Source: Asaia bogorensis (GTDB taxonomy: Bacteria > Pseudomonadota > Alphaproteobacteria > Acetobacterales > Acetobacteraceae). Taken from it: a DNA stretch of 34,674 nucleotides. Where the stretch lies: assembly GCA_945888575.1 (NCBI GenBank), contig CAMDAM010000009.1:1-34674 (forward strand), read 5' to 3'. The position numbers and the translations under genes are program-made. Each line of letters opens with the position of its first letter. The stretch's first letter is position 1. The notes under the pieces were generated by a model that saw only the letters and a program-made list of their open reading frames with translations, was not told the DNA's origin and did no database searches. Below, piece after piece: positions 8,718 to 16,640 of the stretch.

Positions 8718-11700
8718 CTACAGCACGAACCACTGCGCCGTCGGGGTGCCCGTATTCGGCAGCGTGATCAGGAAGTCCGGCACCATATCGCCGTTCACGT
8801 CGCCGAAGGCCTCCAGGAAGCTGGGGTTCGTCGCCGGCATCACGACCAGCTCGCCCGCATTGCCTGTAAAGGCATCGCGGAAGGTGAAGGCGTCGTTCGC
8901 CAGCGTCCCGGCGATCGCGTCGATCCGTGCGAGGTTGAGCTTCTCCCCACCCGCCGCATCGAAATCCGTCACCGCCGTGCTGTTCTCCAGCGCGTTCGGG
9001 GCGGCCGGCGCGGCCCCCACCTCGGCGCTGAAAATGAAGCGGTCCTGGTCAGCGAGGCCCACAACGGTGTGGTTGCCGGCGCCGATCAGGAACACGTCGC
9101 GGCCCACGGAGCCGGTGGCCGTGTCGTTGTCGCCGAAAACGCGGATCGTGTCGTCGTCCAGCAGCGTCGTCGTGGCCACCGCCCGGCCGATCGAGGCTCC
9201 GCCGGTGGGGTTGGAGAGCACCACGTCGAAGCTCTCGTTGAACTCCGCCGCGCTGTCGGCGTCAACCGCGATGGCGATGGTCTTGCGGCCCTCGCCCGGC
9301 GCGAAGGTGACCTCGCCGCTCGGCATAGTGCCGCCGACGAAGTCCGCCGCAGTGGCCGGCAAGGTGCCGGGAACGCTGCCGCCGGACACATGCCACTGCA
9401 GCGTCTGCTCCGCATCGCCCGTGCCGTTGCGATACACGGTGAACGAGACGGTGCTGGTGCCGCCGGTGCCTTCCGGAACCAGGTCCGCCTGCCGGCCGAT
9501 GGAGTAGCGCGACCCATCGTCGTTCAGGATGTTGCCGACCGCGGTCGCACGGGCGATGGAGGCGCCGCCGGTGGGGTCGCTCAGTGTCACGTCGAAGCGT
9601 TCGTTCATTTCAAGGGTCGCATCGGCCGCCACCCGTACCGTCACGAGCTTGCTGTTGTCGCCCGGCGCGAAGGTAACGATGCCCGTGGGAAGCACCCCGC
9701 CCTCGAAATCTTCAGCCGTCGCGGCGATTGCCCCCGGCCCGGCGGACCCGGCCACCGACCAGGACACCGTCTGCTCGCCCGCGGCGGGGCCGGTGCGATA
9801 CACGCGGAAGGTGAAGTCGGTGGTGCCGGAGCCAGTGCCCTCCGCCTGGTGTGCATCCTCGTGCCCGACGGCGAAGGCGGTGTCATCGGCAAGGATCACG
9901 CCATGCGCCGGGGCGCCAGACAGCGCCGCCCCCGTCGGCAGGTGGCCCAGCATCACGGCGAAGCGCTCGTTCACCTCGCCCCGCGTATCGCCAGCCACAT
10001 TCACCGTGATGGTGCTGCTGGTCTGGCCGGCCGCGAAGCTGGCCATGCCGGACGGCAGCGCACCGCCGGCGAAGTCCTGCGCGTTGGCTGGCTTGGTGCC
10101 AGCCCCGGCGGCGCCGGCCACGCTCCAGCCGATCTCCGCCGCCGCACCGGTATCGCCGCTGCGGGTGACGGTGAAGGTGAACGGCACGGTGCCGGTGTTG
10201 CCTTCGAGGTGCCGCGCCGACTGGGCCGCCACCGCGAACATCTGCTCCGCCTCGGCCACCACGGCATCGCCGCGCAGGTTGAGGTTCTCGATGCGCAGGT
10301 CGAGGTTGGCCGGCGTATCGGCATCGTTGAACGCGGTTTCCGGCGTGCCGTGGCGATCGCTCAGGAAATCCTCGAGCGCCTTCTGCTCGCCCAGCGTATT
10401 CGCCGGCACGTTGATCGCGGCGGTGAAGTCCAGCGCCTCGTCCACCGGCGCAGACAGCGTGCCGTCGTTCAGCAGGTAGCGGAAGTTCTCGCCATTGGCC
10501 TTCACCGGGTAGCCGTCGCCGCCATTGGCGGTGAAGTTCAGGATCACCACGGGGATGCTGGCCGGCGCACCCGCCACCACCTGGCCATCCGCGACCAGCT
10601 GGGCGACGAACGCGCCGTCGATGTCATACAGCGCGACGGTGCGCACCTTCTGCCCGGCCGCGAAATCCGGATCGTAGGAGAAGCGCAGGCCGCCCAGCTG
10701 CGGGAAGCCGCCATTGCCGGGCGCCAGCCCCGCGGCGAAGTTCAGGATGTTCAGCAGGCCCTGCGGCGTGGTGTCGAACACCATCAGCTTGTTGTCGAAG
10801 CGCAGCGCGTTCTCGACATCCAGCTTGGAGATGTTGCCGCCCGCGCCGGGCGTGGTGGCGTTCGGGATCTTCGCGCCATCTTCGGCGAAGGAGCCGACAG
10901 AGGCGCGCAGGCCGCCACCGTTCTTCATGGAGACGACCACCGGCGTGCCGGAGGGCAGGGCGCCGAGTGCGGCGGCAGAGTTGGCGTCGGCGGTGAGGTT
11001 GCCCAGGTTCACTTCCTGGGCGCGGCCGAACACCCGGTCGCCTTCCAGGTAGACGTTGCTGAAGCCGAATTTTTCACCGTCCTTGGCCACCACAACGGCA
11101 TCGACCGCGCTGGTGATCGCCTGCACCGCCTTGCCGGTCGTGCTGCTGTCGATGATCTGCTGCGCCGTGTCCGTGCTGCCATACACCGCCTGCAACGTGC
11201 TCTCGTTCGAGGCATAGGCGCCGTTGGTGACCGGGTCGAGCGAGGCGAGGTCGATCTCGCCATCCTCGGTGAAGGCAACCACGAGGCGGCCGAGGTAGCT
11301 GTATTCGGTGTCGGTGGTCACGATCAGCGTCGGCGCGCCGTCGGCGCCCTTGGTCACGATCGGGTAGCTGTCGGTGGCGATGAAGTCCGGGCTGTGGCCG
11401 TTGAAGGCGCCCGGCACGTCGGTGGCGTCGCCCAGGCGCTCATGCCCGCCGCCGGCCACCATCACGTCCACGCCGGTGAGCAGCGGGGCGAGTTCCTTGT
11501 TGCGGTCCAGCGTATCCAGCTGGTCCACCATCACGATCTTGTCGATGCCGGTGGCCTTCAGCGCGTCGATGCCGGTCTGCAGGTAGGCCGCCACTTCCTG
11601 GATGTCGCTGGTGGCGTCGTTGCCGTCGTCCAGCGGGCGGGTGCCGTTGGGCGAGGTCTTGATGAGCAGGTCGTAGGTGGTGGAGCCGACGATGCCGATC

Positions 11701-14513
11701 CGCTCGCCGTTGATCGTCACCACCGCGTAGGGCGCGATCTTGCCACCGATGGAGGAGGCTTCCTGGCCGGCGAAGGCGTTGGTGCCGGTGCCGCCGAGGG
11801 TGGCGTCGGCCAGGCCGCGCAGCGAGCTGTCCTTGGAGAAATCAAGGTTCGAGGTGATGAACGGGAACTTCGCCCCGCCCCAGGCGCCGGAGGGCGCGAT
11901 GGCGCCGGAGACCACCGCCGAGCCCAGGTCGAACTCATGGTTGCCGAGGGCCGAGGCATTCACGCCCAGCGCGTTCATGATCGCCACGTCCGGGCGGGCC
12001 AGGGCGGTGGCGCCGATGCCGGCCGCCTTGCTGACCGACGGATCGGCGCCGGCCACCAGCCACGGGCCGGGGATCCAGTTGTCGCCTTCCGCCAGGGTGA
12101 GGGTGTTCGGCACCGCGGTGCGGAACTTGTCCATCATCGCGCCCATCACGGGGGCGGTCTGCGCGCCCAGCGTGCCGGTCTCGCCGTAGAAGTGCAGGAT
12201 CTGCAGCGTGAAACCCGGGGCGCGGCCGCCGGGCGAGCCGATCTCGCTGGCGCTGTTCACCGCGGTGAAGGCCTTGCTCTCGCCGACCTTGCTCATGGTG
12301 GTGATCGTCACCGCCGTGCCGTTGAGCCCGGCGCTGTTGTCGAAGGTGGTGTAGGGGCCTTCCGGAGAGGCGCCGAACGACACCGCCGCCTGCAGCGTGT
12401 TGCCACTGTCGTAGATGTGCACGCCGTCGCCGCCGCTGCCCAGGCCCACGCCGCTGCCGGTGTAGGTGCCGATCTGCAGGCCGGCCGGCGCGCCCAGGCC
12501 GAACCAGTTGGAGAGGAACGCCTTGCTGGCGGCCGCGGGGTTCGCGGACTCCATGAAGATCACGCTCTCGCCGGGAGCGATCGAGGAGACACCGTTCAGG
12601 GACACGGCCGCCGCGGGCGAGCCCGAGCTGTCATCCATCTTCCAGCCGGCGAGGTCGATCGAGAACGCCGTGCCGTTGGTCAGCTCGAACCAATCCGCCT
12701 TGATCGGGCTGCTGCCGCTGGACCACGGCGCGATCTCGGAGATGAACAGGCGGCCGACGCTGCCGGGAGAGCCGATCTCATCGGCGCTGCCCGCCGCGAC
12801 GAAGGCGCCGTTGACGCCGGGCTCGCTCATGGTGGTGACGGCCACGCCGTTGAGGGCCGCGGCGTTGTTGAAGCTGGTGAAGGGGGCGGCGGCGGGGGAG
12901 GCGCCGAAGCTGACGCCGGTCTGCAACTCGCCGGCGGCATTGTAGAGGTTCACCTGATCGCCGCCGGTGCTCAGGCCGATGCCCTTGCCGGAATAGACGC
13001 CGATCTGCAGCCCGGCCGGCAGCGTGCCGCCGAACCAGGTGGCGGCGAAGGCATCGGAAGCCGCCTTGGCGTCCGCACCCTCGATGAAGATGACCGATTC
13101 GCCGGGGGCGATCTTGGTCACGCCGGAGAGCGGCGCGCCCTGCGCGAACACGGCGGAGCTGTCATCCATCCGCCAGCCGGTGATGTCGAGCTCGGCGGCG
13201 CTGCCGTTGGTCACTTCGAACCAGTCGGCGTCGACCTTGCTGTTGCCGCTGGACCACGGCGCGATCTCGGAGACATGGACGCTGCCGGCTTTCGAGCCTT
13301 CGTTCGCGATGTCGGTCAAGGTCAGCGTGTAGGTCGTCGTCGCATCCGGCGTGCCGCCCACCGTCGTGTCGTCGGCCACCACCGTCACGGTGTAAGAAGC
13401 CTGGGTCTCGAAATCGAGCTTCGTGCCGGCCTTCAGGTACAGGATGCCGTTATCCACCTCGAAGGCCGCCGCATCGGCGCCCGCCACCGAAAGCTTGGTG
13501 TCGCCCAGCCCGTCATCCACCAGCGCGATGTCGCCCAGCGCCAGCCGCACGGTGGTGTCGCTGTTCTCCTCGATCGCGGTCAGCTCGTTCTGCACCACCA
13601 CCTGCGTGGCCGCGGTGTTCGGCGCGGTGGCCGGGGCGTAGACCCAGAGCTGCGGGCGGTCGAAGCTGCCGCCGCCATTCTCGCTGACAACATAGATGGT
13701 GCTGATGCCGTCCGTCGTCAGCCCCTCGTGCTGCTGGTCGGCCAGCGACAGCGGATTGCCGACGTCGGTGCGCAGCTGCAGCGTGCTCACCACCTCGCCG
13801 CTTCGCGTCACCTCGACGATGCGGCCGTCTTCCTGGCTCAGCACGAGCAGGTTTTCCGACGAGTCCAGTATCTTGCTGGTAAGGTGCTTCGTGCCGGCCC
13901 ACTCCAAAGAATACACGTCGGCGATGTCGCTCAGCTTCATGCCGGCCGGGTCGAACAGGTTGGTGGAGTTGACGGTGGTGGCGGAGCCGTTGCTGGCAGT
14001 GCCGGCCTCGAAGTCGATTGTGGTCGCGAAGATGCCCTGCGGGTCGGTCTCCTTGACGAAGATGAAGGCGTTCGAGAAGGGGCTGTAGCTCATGCCCTCC
14101 AGCCCGACATTGCCGATATCGGTGCCGAGCACCACGGTTTTGGTGTCGCCGCGGCCCAGCGTGGTGTCGGCCTTGTAGGTGAAATGCACCGCCTGACGGT
14201 CGCGTTCCTCCACCATCACGAAGTCGAGGCCGCCGACATAGGCGATGCCCTCGGGGTCGTAGAACTCGGTGCCCTGCGGGCTGCTGCCCTTGGCCAAGGT
14301 CATGGTGTCGATCAGCTCGCCCTTGGTCGTGACCTGGGTCACGGAGGTGCCGCCGTCGCCGACGATGAACAGCGTGCCGGTGTCGTGGTTGAAGGTGACG
14401 CCCGACACTTCCTGGCCGAGCAGGTTCCCCTCGGGCGCCTTGGTGCGGGTCGGCTCCGGCAGGTCGTAGCGACCGATGCGAACGTAGTTCTCAAGATTCA
14501 ACGACGACGTCAT
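8718..14513 (-). CDS. Giant mosaic secreted protein: esterase-like/phytase N-domain, lamin-tail domains, 5'-nucleotidase-like core, Calx-beta repeats
   Basis: A 1931-residue protein without a Sec signal. Approximate modules: SdiA-regulated/phytase-esterase-like beta-propeller (10-300); cadherin-like segment (315-405); two lamin-tail domains, each opening SEIAPWSSG (about 412-565 and 590-755); 5'-nucleotidase-like metallophosphatase (about 768-1090) with its C-terminal domain (about 1115-1385, including NGGGLR and the ribose-binding-type GDGYPV); three Calx-beta domains (about 1420-1787, NERF/NESF motifs); and a C-terminal tail (1790-1931) with VGRDVFLIGAGN and DRFIF. The tail and absence of a signal peptide suggest type I secretion. 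GNHEFD is intact (857-862), but the first metal motif reads LHFYGETG (773-780), lacking the usual Asp and His. ATG at 14513 is preferred over the TTG at 14561 because GGGGAG lies 9 nt before it. A Pho box lies 56 nt upstream. Likely role: extracellular phosphate release or nucleotide binding. Confidence 0.88.
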   Translation of the reverse strand: MTSSLNLENYVRIGRYDLPEPTRTKAPEGNLLGQEVSGVTFNHDTGTLFIVGDGGTSVTQVTTKGELIDTMTLAKGSSPQGTEFYDPEGIAYVGGLDFVMVEERDRQAVHFTYKADTTLGRGDTKTVVLGTDIGNVGLEGMSYSPFSNAFIFVKETDPQGIFATTIDFEAGTASNGSATTVNSTNLFDPAGMKLSDIADVYSLEWAGTKHLTSKILDSSENLLVLSQEDGRIVEVTRSGEVVSTLQLRTDVGNPLSLADQQHEGLTTDGISTIYVVSENGGGSFDRPQLWVYAPATAPNTAATQVVVQNELTAIEENSDTTVRLALGDIALVDDGLGDTKLSVAGADAAAFEVDNGILYLKAGTKLDFETQASYTVTVVADDTTVGGTPDATTTYTLTLTDIANEGSKAGSVHVSEIAPWSSGNSKVDADWFEVTNGSAAELDITGWRMDDSSAVFAQGAPLSGVTKIAPGESVIFIEGADAKAASDAFAATWFGGTLPAGLQIGVYSGKGIGLSTGGDQVNLYNAAGELQTGVSFGASPAAAPFTSFNNAAALNGVAVTTMSEPGVNGAFVAAGSADEIGSPGSVGRLFISEIAPWSSGSSPIKADWFELTNGTAFSIDLAGWKMDDSSGSPAAAVSLNGVSSIAPGESVIFMESANPAAASKAFLSNWFGLGAPAGLQIGTYTGSGVGLGSGGDGVHIYDSGNTLQAAVSFGASPEGPYTTFDNSAGLNGTAVTITTMSKVGESKAFTAVNSASEIGSPGGRAPGFTLQILHFYGETGTLGAQTAPVMGAMMDKFRTAVPNTLTLAEGDNWIPGPWLVAGADPSVSKAAGIGATALARPDVAIMNALGVNASALGNHEFDLGSAVVSGAIAPSGAWGGAKFPFITSNLDFSKDSSLRGLADATLGGTGTNAFAGQEASSIGGKIAPYAVVTINGERIGIVGSTTYDLLIKTSPNGTRPLDDGNDATSDIQEVAAYLQTGIDALKATGIDKIVMVDQLDTLDRNKELAPLLTGVDVMVAGGGHERLGDATDVPGAFNGHSPDFIATDSYPIVTKGADGAPTLIVTTDTEYSYLGRLVVAFTEDGEIDLASLDPVTNGAYASNESTLQAVYGSTDTAQQIIDSSTTGKAVQAITSAVDAVVVAKDGEKFGFSNVYLEGDRVFGRAQEVNLGNLTADANSAAALGALPSGTPVVVSMKNGGGLRASVGSFAEDGAKIPNATTPGAGGNISKLDVENALRFDNKLMVFDTTPQGLLNILNFAAGLAPGNGGFPQLGGLRFSYDPDFAAGQKVRTVALYDIDGAFVAQLVADGQVVAGAPASIPVVILNFTANGGDGYPVKANGENFRYLLNDGTLSAPVDEALDFTAAINVPANTLGEQKALEDFLSDRHGTPETAFNDADTPANLDLRIENLNLRGDAVVAEAEQMFAVAAQSARHLEGNTGTVPFTFTVTRSGDTGAAAEIGWSVAGAAGAGTKPANAQDFAGGALPSGMASFAAGQTSSTITVNVAGDTRGEVNERFAVMLGHLPTGAALSGAPAHGVILADDTAFAVGHEDAHQAEGTGSGTTDFTFRVYRTGPAAGEQTVSWSVAGSAGPGAIAATAEDFEGGVLPTGIVTFAPGDNSKLVTVRVAADATLEMNERFDVTLSDPTGGASIARATAVGNILNDDGSRYSIGRQADLVPEGTGGTSTVSFTVYRNGTGDAEQTLQWHVSGGSVPGTLPATAADFVGGTMPSGEVTFAPGEGRKTIAIAVDADSAAEFNESFDVVLSNPTGGASIGRAVATTTLLDDDTIRVFGDNDTATGSVGRDVFLIGAGNHTVVGLADQDRFIFSAEVGAAPAAPNALENSTAVTDFDAAGGEKLNLARIDAIAGTLANDAFTFRDAFTGNAGELVVMPATNPSFLEAFGDVNGDMVPDFLITLPNTGTPTAQWFVL
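12713..13273 (-). repeat. Lamin-tail domain duplication with a 30-nt identical block
   Basis: The segments 12713-12742 and 13244-13273 are identical over 30 nt and lie 531 bp (177 codons) apart in the same frame. They encode the start of each lamin-tail domain (SEIAPWSSG). Further similarity runs through both domains (DWFE, TNG, GW..DDSS, IAPGESVIF, AGLQIG.Y.G.G.GL), so this is an internal tandem domain duplication. Confidence 0.85.
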
Positions 14514-14568
14514 GGCCCGAGGCTCCCCGATCCCTGCTGGATTCACCGGCGGCTTTACCAAGCGCTAC

Positions 14569-14597
14569 ATGACATCTCGATGACATGGCCGTGTCAT
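14569..14597 (-). promoter_or_regulatory. Pho box upstream of the mosaic nucleotidase-like gene
   Basis: On the minus strand the core is ATGTCAT-CGAG-ATGTCAT (14586-14569): two identical 7-mers at 11-bp period, each matching CTGTCAT at 6 of 7. A third unit, ATGACAC (14597-14591), stands one period further upstream. The core ends 55 nt before the ATG at 14513. A possible -10 element GTAAAG (14558-14553) begins 10 nt downstream of the box, where Pho promoters normally place it. Confidence 0.8.
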
Positions 14598-14874
14598 ACG
14601 GATGAAGATCGAGACACGTCTGAGCTCTCAGCGATTTTCGGTCAAATCAAATATTGCGATCAAACTACATTATTAGTATATTTTGCCTAAATATTGTAGA
14701 TAGAATTTGCTTTAGATATATCATACTTTGAATAATACCAATCTATCTATGGTCGGGATCGTGAGTGGGCGCTCCACGCGGTGATTGCATCTTTCGTTTC
14801 GACTTTTAGGGGGCGAACGACATGTCTGCCAGCTTGAAGGAGACGCGGCTGGAGCACGCGGCCCTGGAGCTGCG

Positions 14875-15003
14875 TGGTCGGACGCCCATGAGAATGCTCG
14901 CAGGATGCCGCTTGGTCGAATGCTGATGGCCCAACGCCTGTCCTCGGGTTGGAGCGTCGCTGAGGTGGCGCAGGCGATGTGGCTCAGCAACCGCATGATC
15001 CGA
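14875..15003 (+). pseudogene. Possible remnant of an IS481-type transposase N-terminus
   Basis: The plus-strand frame reads HENARRMPLGRML, then SSGWSVAEVAQA, then SNRMIR. This resembles the N-terminal helix-turn-helix of IS481-family transposases, which typically reads HxNARxTPxGR, then GWxVAxxARAxGVSxRTVRKW. No in-frame start codon precedes it, and the similarity is lost after about residue 43, so it is at best a fragment. No terminal inverted repeats were recognised. The neighbouring AT-rich island supports past insertion of foreign DNA. Confidence 0.4.
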
Positions 15004-15171
15004 TATGGGCTCGCACTCCCCCTCGGCCTGCTGTCCGCGCGCTCGGTGGCGATCGGGGCGCCCTTCGTGCCCGTGCGGGCCGACGGCGATGCCAGTGGTG
15101 CCGCGCCGCTGGAGGTGTAGGGCGCTTTCCGCCTGATCCAGGGGGGCGACACCCCCGGATTCATCACCAAT

Positions 15172-15200
15172 CCGTCTCCAGACTGTCCCACGGCTGTCAT
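15172..15200 (+). promoter_or_regulatory. Pho box upstream of ugpB
   Basis: The core is CTGTCCC-ACGG-CTGTCAT (15183-15200): two 7-mers at 11-bp period, the second a perfect CTGTCAT and the first 5 of 7. A degenerate third unit CCGTCTC (15172-15178) lies one period upstream. The box ends 47 nt before the ugpB ATG. A weak -10 candidate (CTAGAA, 15211-15216) lies 10 nt after the box. ugp operons are classic PhoB targets in other proteobacteria. Confidence 0.85.
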
Positions 15201-15247
15201 CGACCGGCGTCTAGAAGTCCGCACCTCACTCGACCGGGAGTCCCGTA

Positions 15248-16591
15248 ATGAAATTGTTCCGCCGCGCTGCGATGGCGCTTGCGTTCACCACCGCTCTCGG
15301 CGTCTCGGCAGATGCCGGCGCCCAGCAGCGCATCAAGTTCGAGCTGTGGCAGGGCCTCACCGGCGACCTCGGCGAGCGCGTGAACGACGTGTGCAAGCGC
15401 TTCAACGAATCGCAGGCCGAATTCGAGATCACCTGCATCAGCCAGGGCAGCTACGACAGCGCGGTGCAGAACGCGATCGCCGCCTTCCGCGCCAAGAAGC
15501 ACCCGACCATCGTGCAGGTGTTCGATGCCGGCACCGCCGACCTGATGCTGTCCGGCGCGTTCTATCCCGCGACCAAGCTGATGGCCGACCACGGCCACAC
15601 CGTCGACTGGAAGCGCTATTTCCCCGGCATCGCCAACTACTACGCCACGTCGAAGGGCGAGCTGTACTCCTTCCCGTTCAACTCCTCCACGGCGCTGCTG
15701 TACTGGAACAAGGACGCGCTGGCGAAAGTGGGCAAAACCGCGGCACCCGGCACCTGGGAAGAGGTTGAAGCCGTCTCGCGCGAGATGAAGAAGGCCAACA
15801 TCGCCGCGCCGTTCTGCTTCGAGTACGACACCTGGCAGATGCTGGAGCAGTTCTCCGCCGTGCATGGCCAGCCGATCGCCACCAAGGGCAACGGCTACGA
15901 GGGGCTGGACGCCGAGCTGGTGTTCAACAAGACCCGCTTCGTGGACTACGTGAAGTTCCTGAAGAAGGGCCTGGACGAGGGCATCTTCGCCATCAAGGAA
16001 AAGGCGCAGGGGGCCACCATCGGCGAGGCGTTTGCCGCCGGCGACTGCCAGATGACCATGATGTCGGTGGCCAGCCACGGCACCATCGCCAAAACCACCA
16101 AGCCCGGCATCGCCTGGGACGTGGCGATGCTGCCGGTCTACGAGGGCACCAAGCGCACCAACTCGCTGGTCGGCGGCGCCTCGCTGTGGGCGCTGTCGGG
16201 CAAGTCCAAGGACGAGTACCGCGGTGCGGCGGCGTTCTTCGCCTTCATCGCCAAGCCGGAGAGCGAGGAGTTCTTCTCCACCGTGACCGGCTACATCCCG
16301 GTGACCATCCCGGGCTTCAAATACATGCAGGACAAGGGCTTCTACAGCCAGGCGCCATACAAGGGCCGCGAGATCGCGCTGGCGAGCCTGACCGCGAGCG
16401 AGGTGACGCCGGTGAGCCGCGGCATCCGCCTCGGTGGATTCATCCAGATCCGCAAGGAAACGCGGGACGCGCTGCAGGCGATCTTCTCCGGCCAGATGAC
16501 GGTGGAGGCCGGGCTCAACCAGGCGGTGGAGCGCGGCAACGCCATCCTGCGCCGGTTCGAGCGCACCTACGCCGGCAAGCAGCTGCCCTGA
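15248..16591 (+). CDS. ugpB: sn-glycerol-3-phosphate ABC transporter, periplasmic binding protein UgpB
   Basis: This 447-residue periplasmic family-1 binding protein for glycerol-3-phosphate and glycerophosphodiesters has an N-terminal Sec signal peptide (about 1-25, ending in a GA-QQ-type site). The mature part follows UgpB closely: QGSYDSAVQNAIAAF (about 66-80), the PFNSSTALLYWNKDAL block (about 138-153), EGLDAELVFNK, FAAGDCQMTMMS, VGGASLWALSGK, TGYIPVTIPGF and the terminal VERGNAILRRFERTYAG. The start is supported by GGGAG 7 nt upstream. It heads ugpBAEC and is followed by a strong hairpin that would favour high expression of the binding protein. Its Pho box implies induction by phosphate limitation. 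Confidence 0.95.
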   Translation: MKLFRRAAMALAFTTALGVSADAGAQQRIKFELWQGLTGDLGERVNDVCKRFNESQAEFEITCISQGSYDSAVQNAIAAFRAKKHPTIVQVFDAGTADLMLSGAFYPATKLMADHGHTVDWKRYFPGIANYYATSKGELYSFPFNSSTALLYWNKDALAKVGKTAAPGTWEEVEAVSREMKKANIAAPFCFEYDTWQMLEQFSAVHGQPIATKGNGYEGLDAELVFNKTRFVDYVKFLKKGLDEGIFAIKEKAQGATIGEAFAAGDCQMTMMSVASHGTIAKTTKPGIAWDVAMLPVYEGTKRTNSLVGGASLWALSGKSKDEYRGAAAFFAFIAKPESEEFFSTVTGYIPVTIPGFKYMQDKGFYSQAPYKGREIALASLTASEVTPVSRGIRLGGFIQIRKETRDALQAIFSGQMTVEAGLNQAVERGNAILRRFERTYAGKQLP

Positions 16592-16599
16592 TCCGAGTG

Positions 16600-16625
16600 G
16601 GCCCGGGGTGTTCGCACCCCGGGCC
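16600..16625 (+). terminator. ugpB-ugpA intercistronic hairpin with TTCG tetraloop
   Basis: This is a perfect 11-bp stem (16600-16610 paired with 16615-16625) capped by a TTCG tetraloop, a very stable combination in RNA. No T-run follows, so it is not a full intrinsic terminator. By analogy with malE-malF-type operons it probably protects the ugpB message or attenuates expression of the permease genes. It lies 8 nt after the ugpB stop codon and 15 nt before the ugpA start. Confidence 0.75.
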
Positions 16626-16640
16626 GCTTGATTCACCGCC

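Larger units (their letters stand above)
14514..15247. other. 734-bp divergent intergenic region with AT-rich island
   Basis: This region separates the minus-strand nucleotidase-like gene from ugpB. From each edge it holds a Pho box (14569-14597 on minus, 15172-15200 on plus). Between them, about 14640-14760 is strikingly AT-rich against a background of about 70% GC and contains AAATATTG twice. The segment 14875-15003 resembles a decayed transposase. No intact gene was found in it. Confidence 0.75.

Noticed and set aside
8652-14690. A 2012-codon open frame on the plus strand, antisense to the mosaic nucleotidase gene
   Set aside because: It is a GC-rich shadow frame: no recognisable domain, Arg/Gly/Ala/His-rich low-complexity translation, and the opposite strand carries a clear multi-domain protein with a Pho box, Shine-Dalgarno and terminator.
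14785-15120. A 111-codon plus-strand frame as an intact small gene
   Set aside because: Only the middle part resembles a transposase helix-turn-helix, no Shine-Dalgarno precedes the ATG, and the remainder has no recognisable sequence, so it is treated as a remnant.
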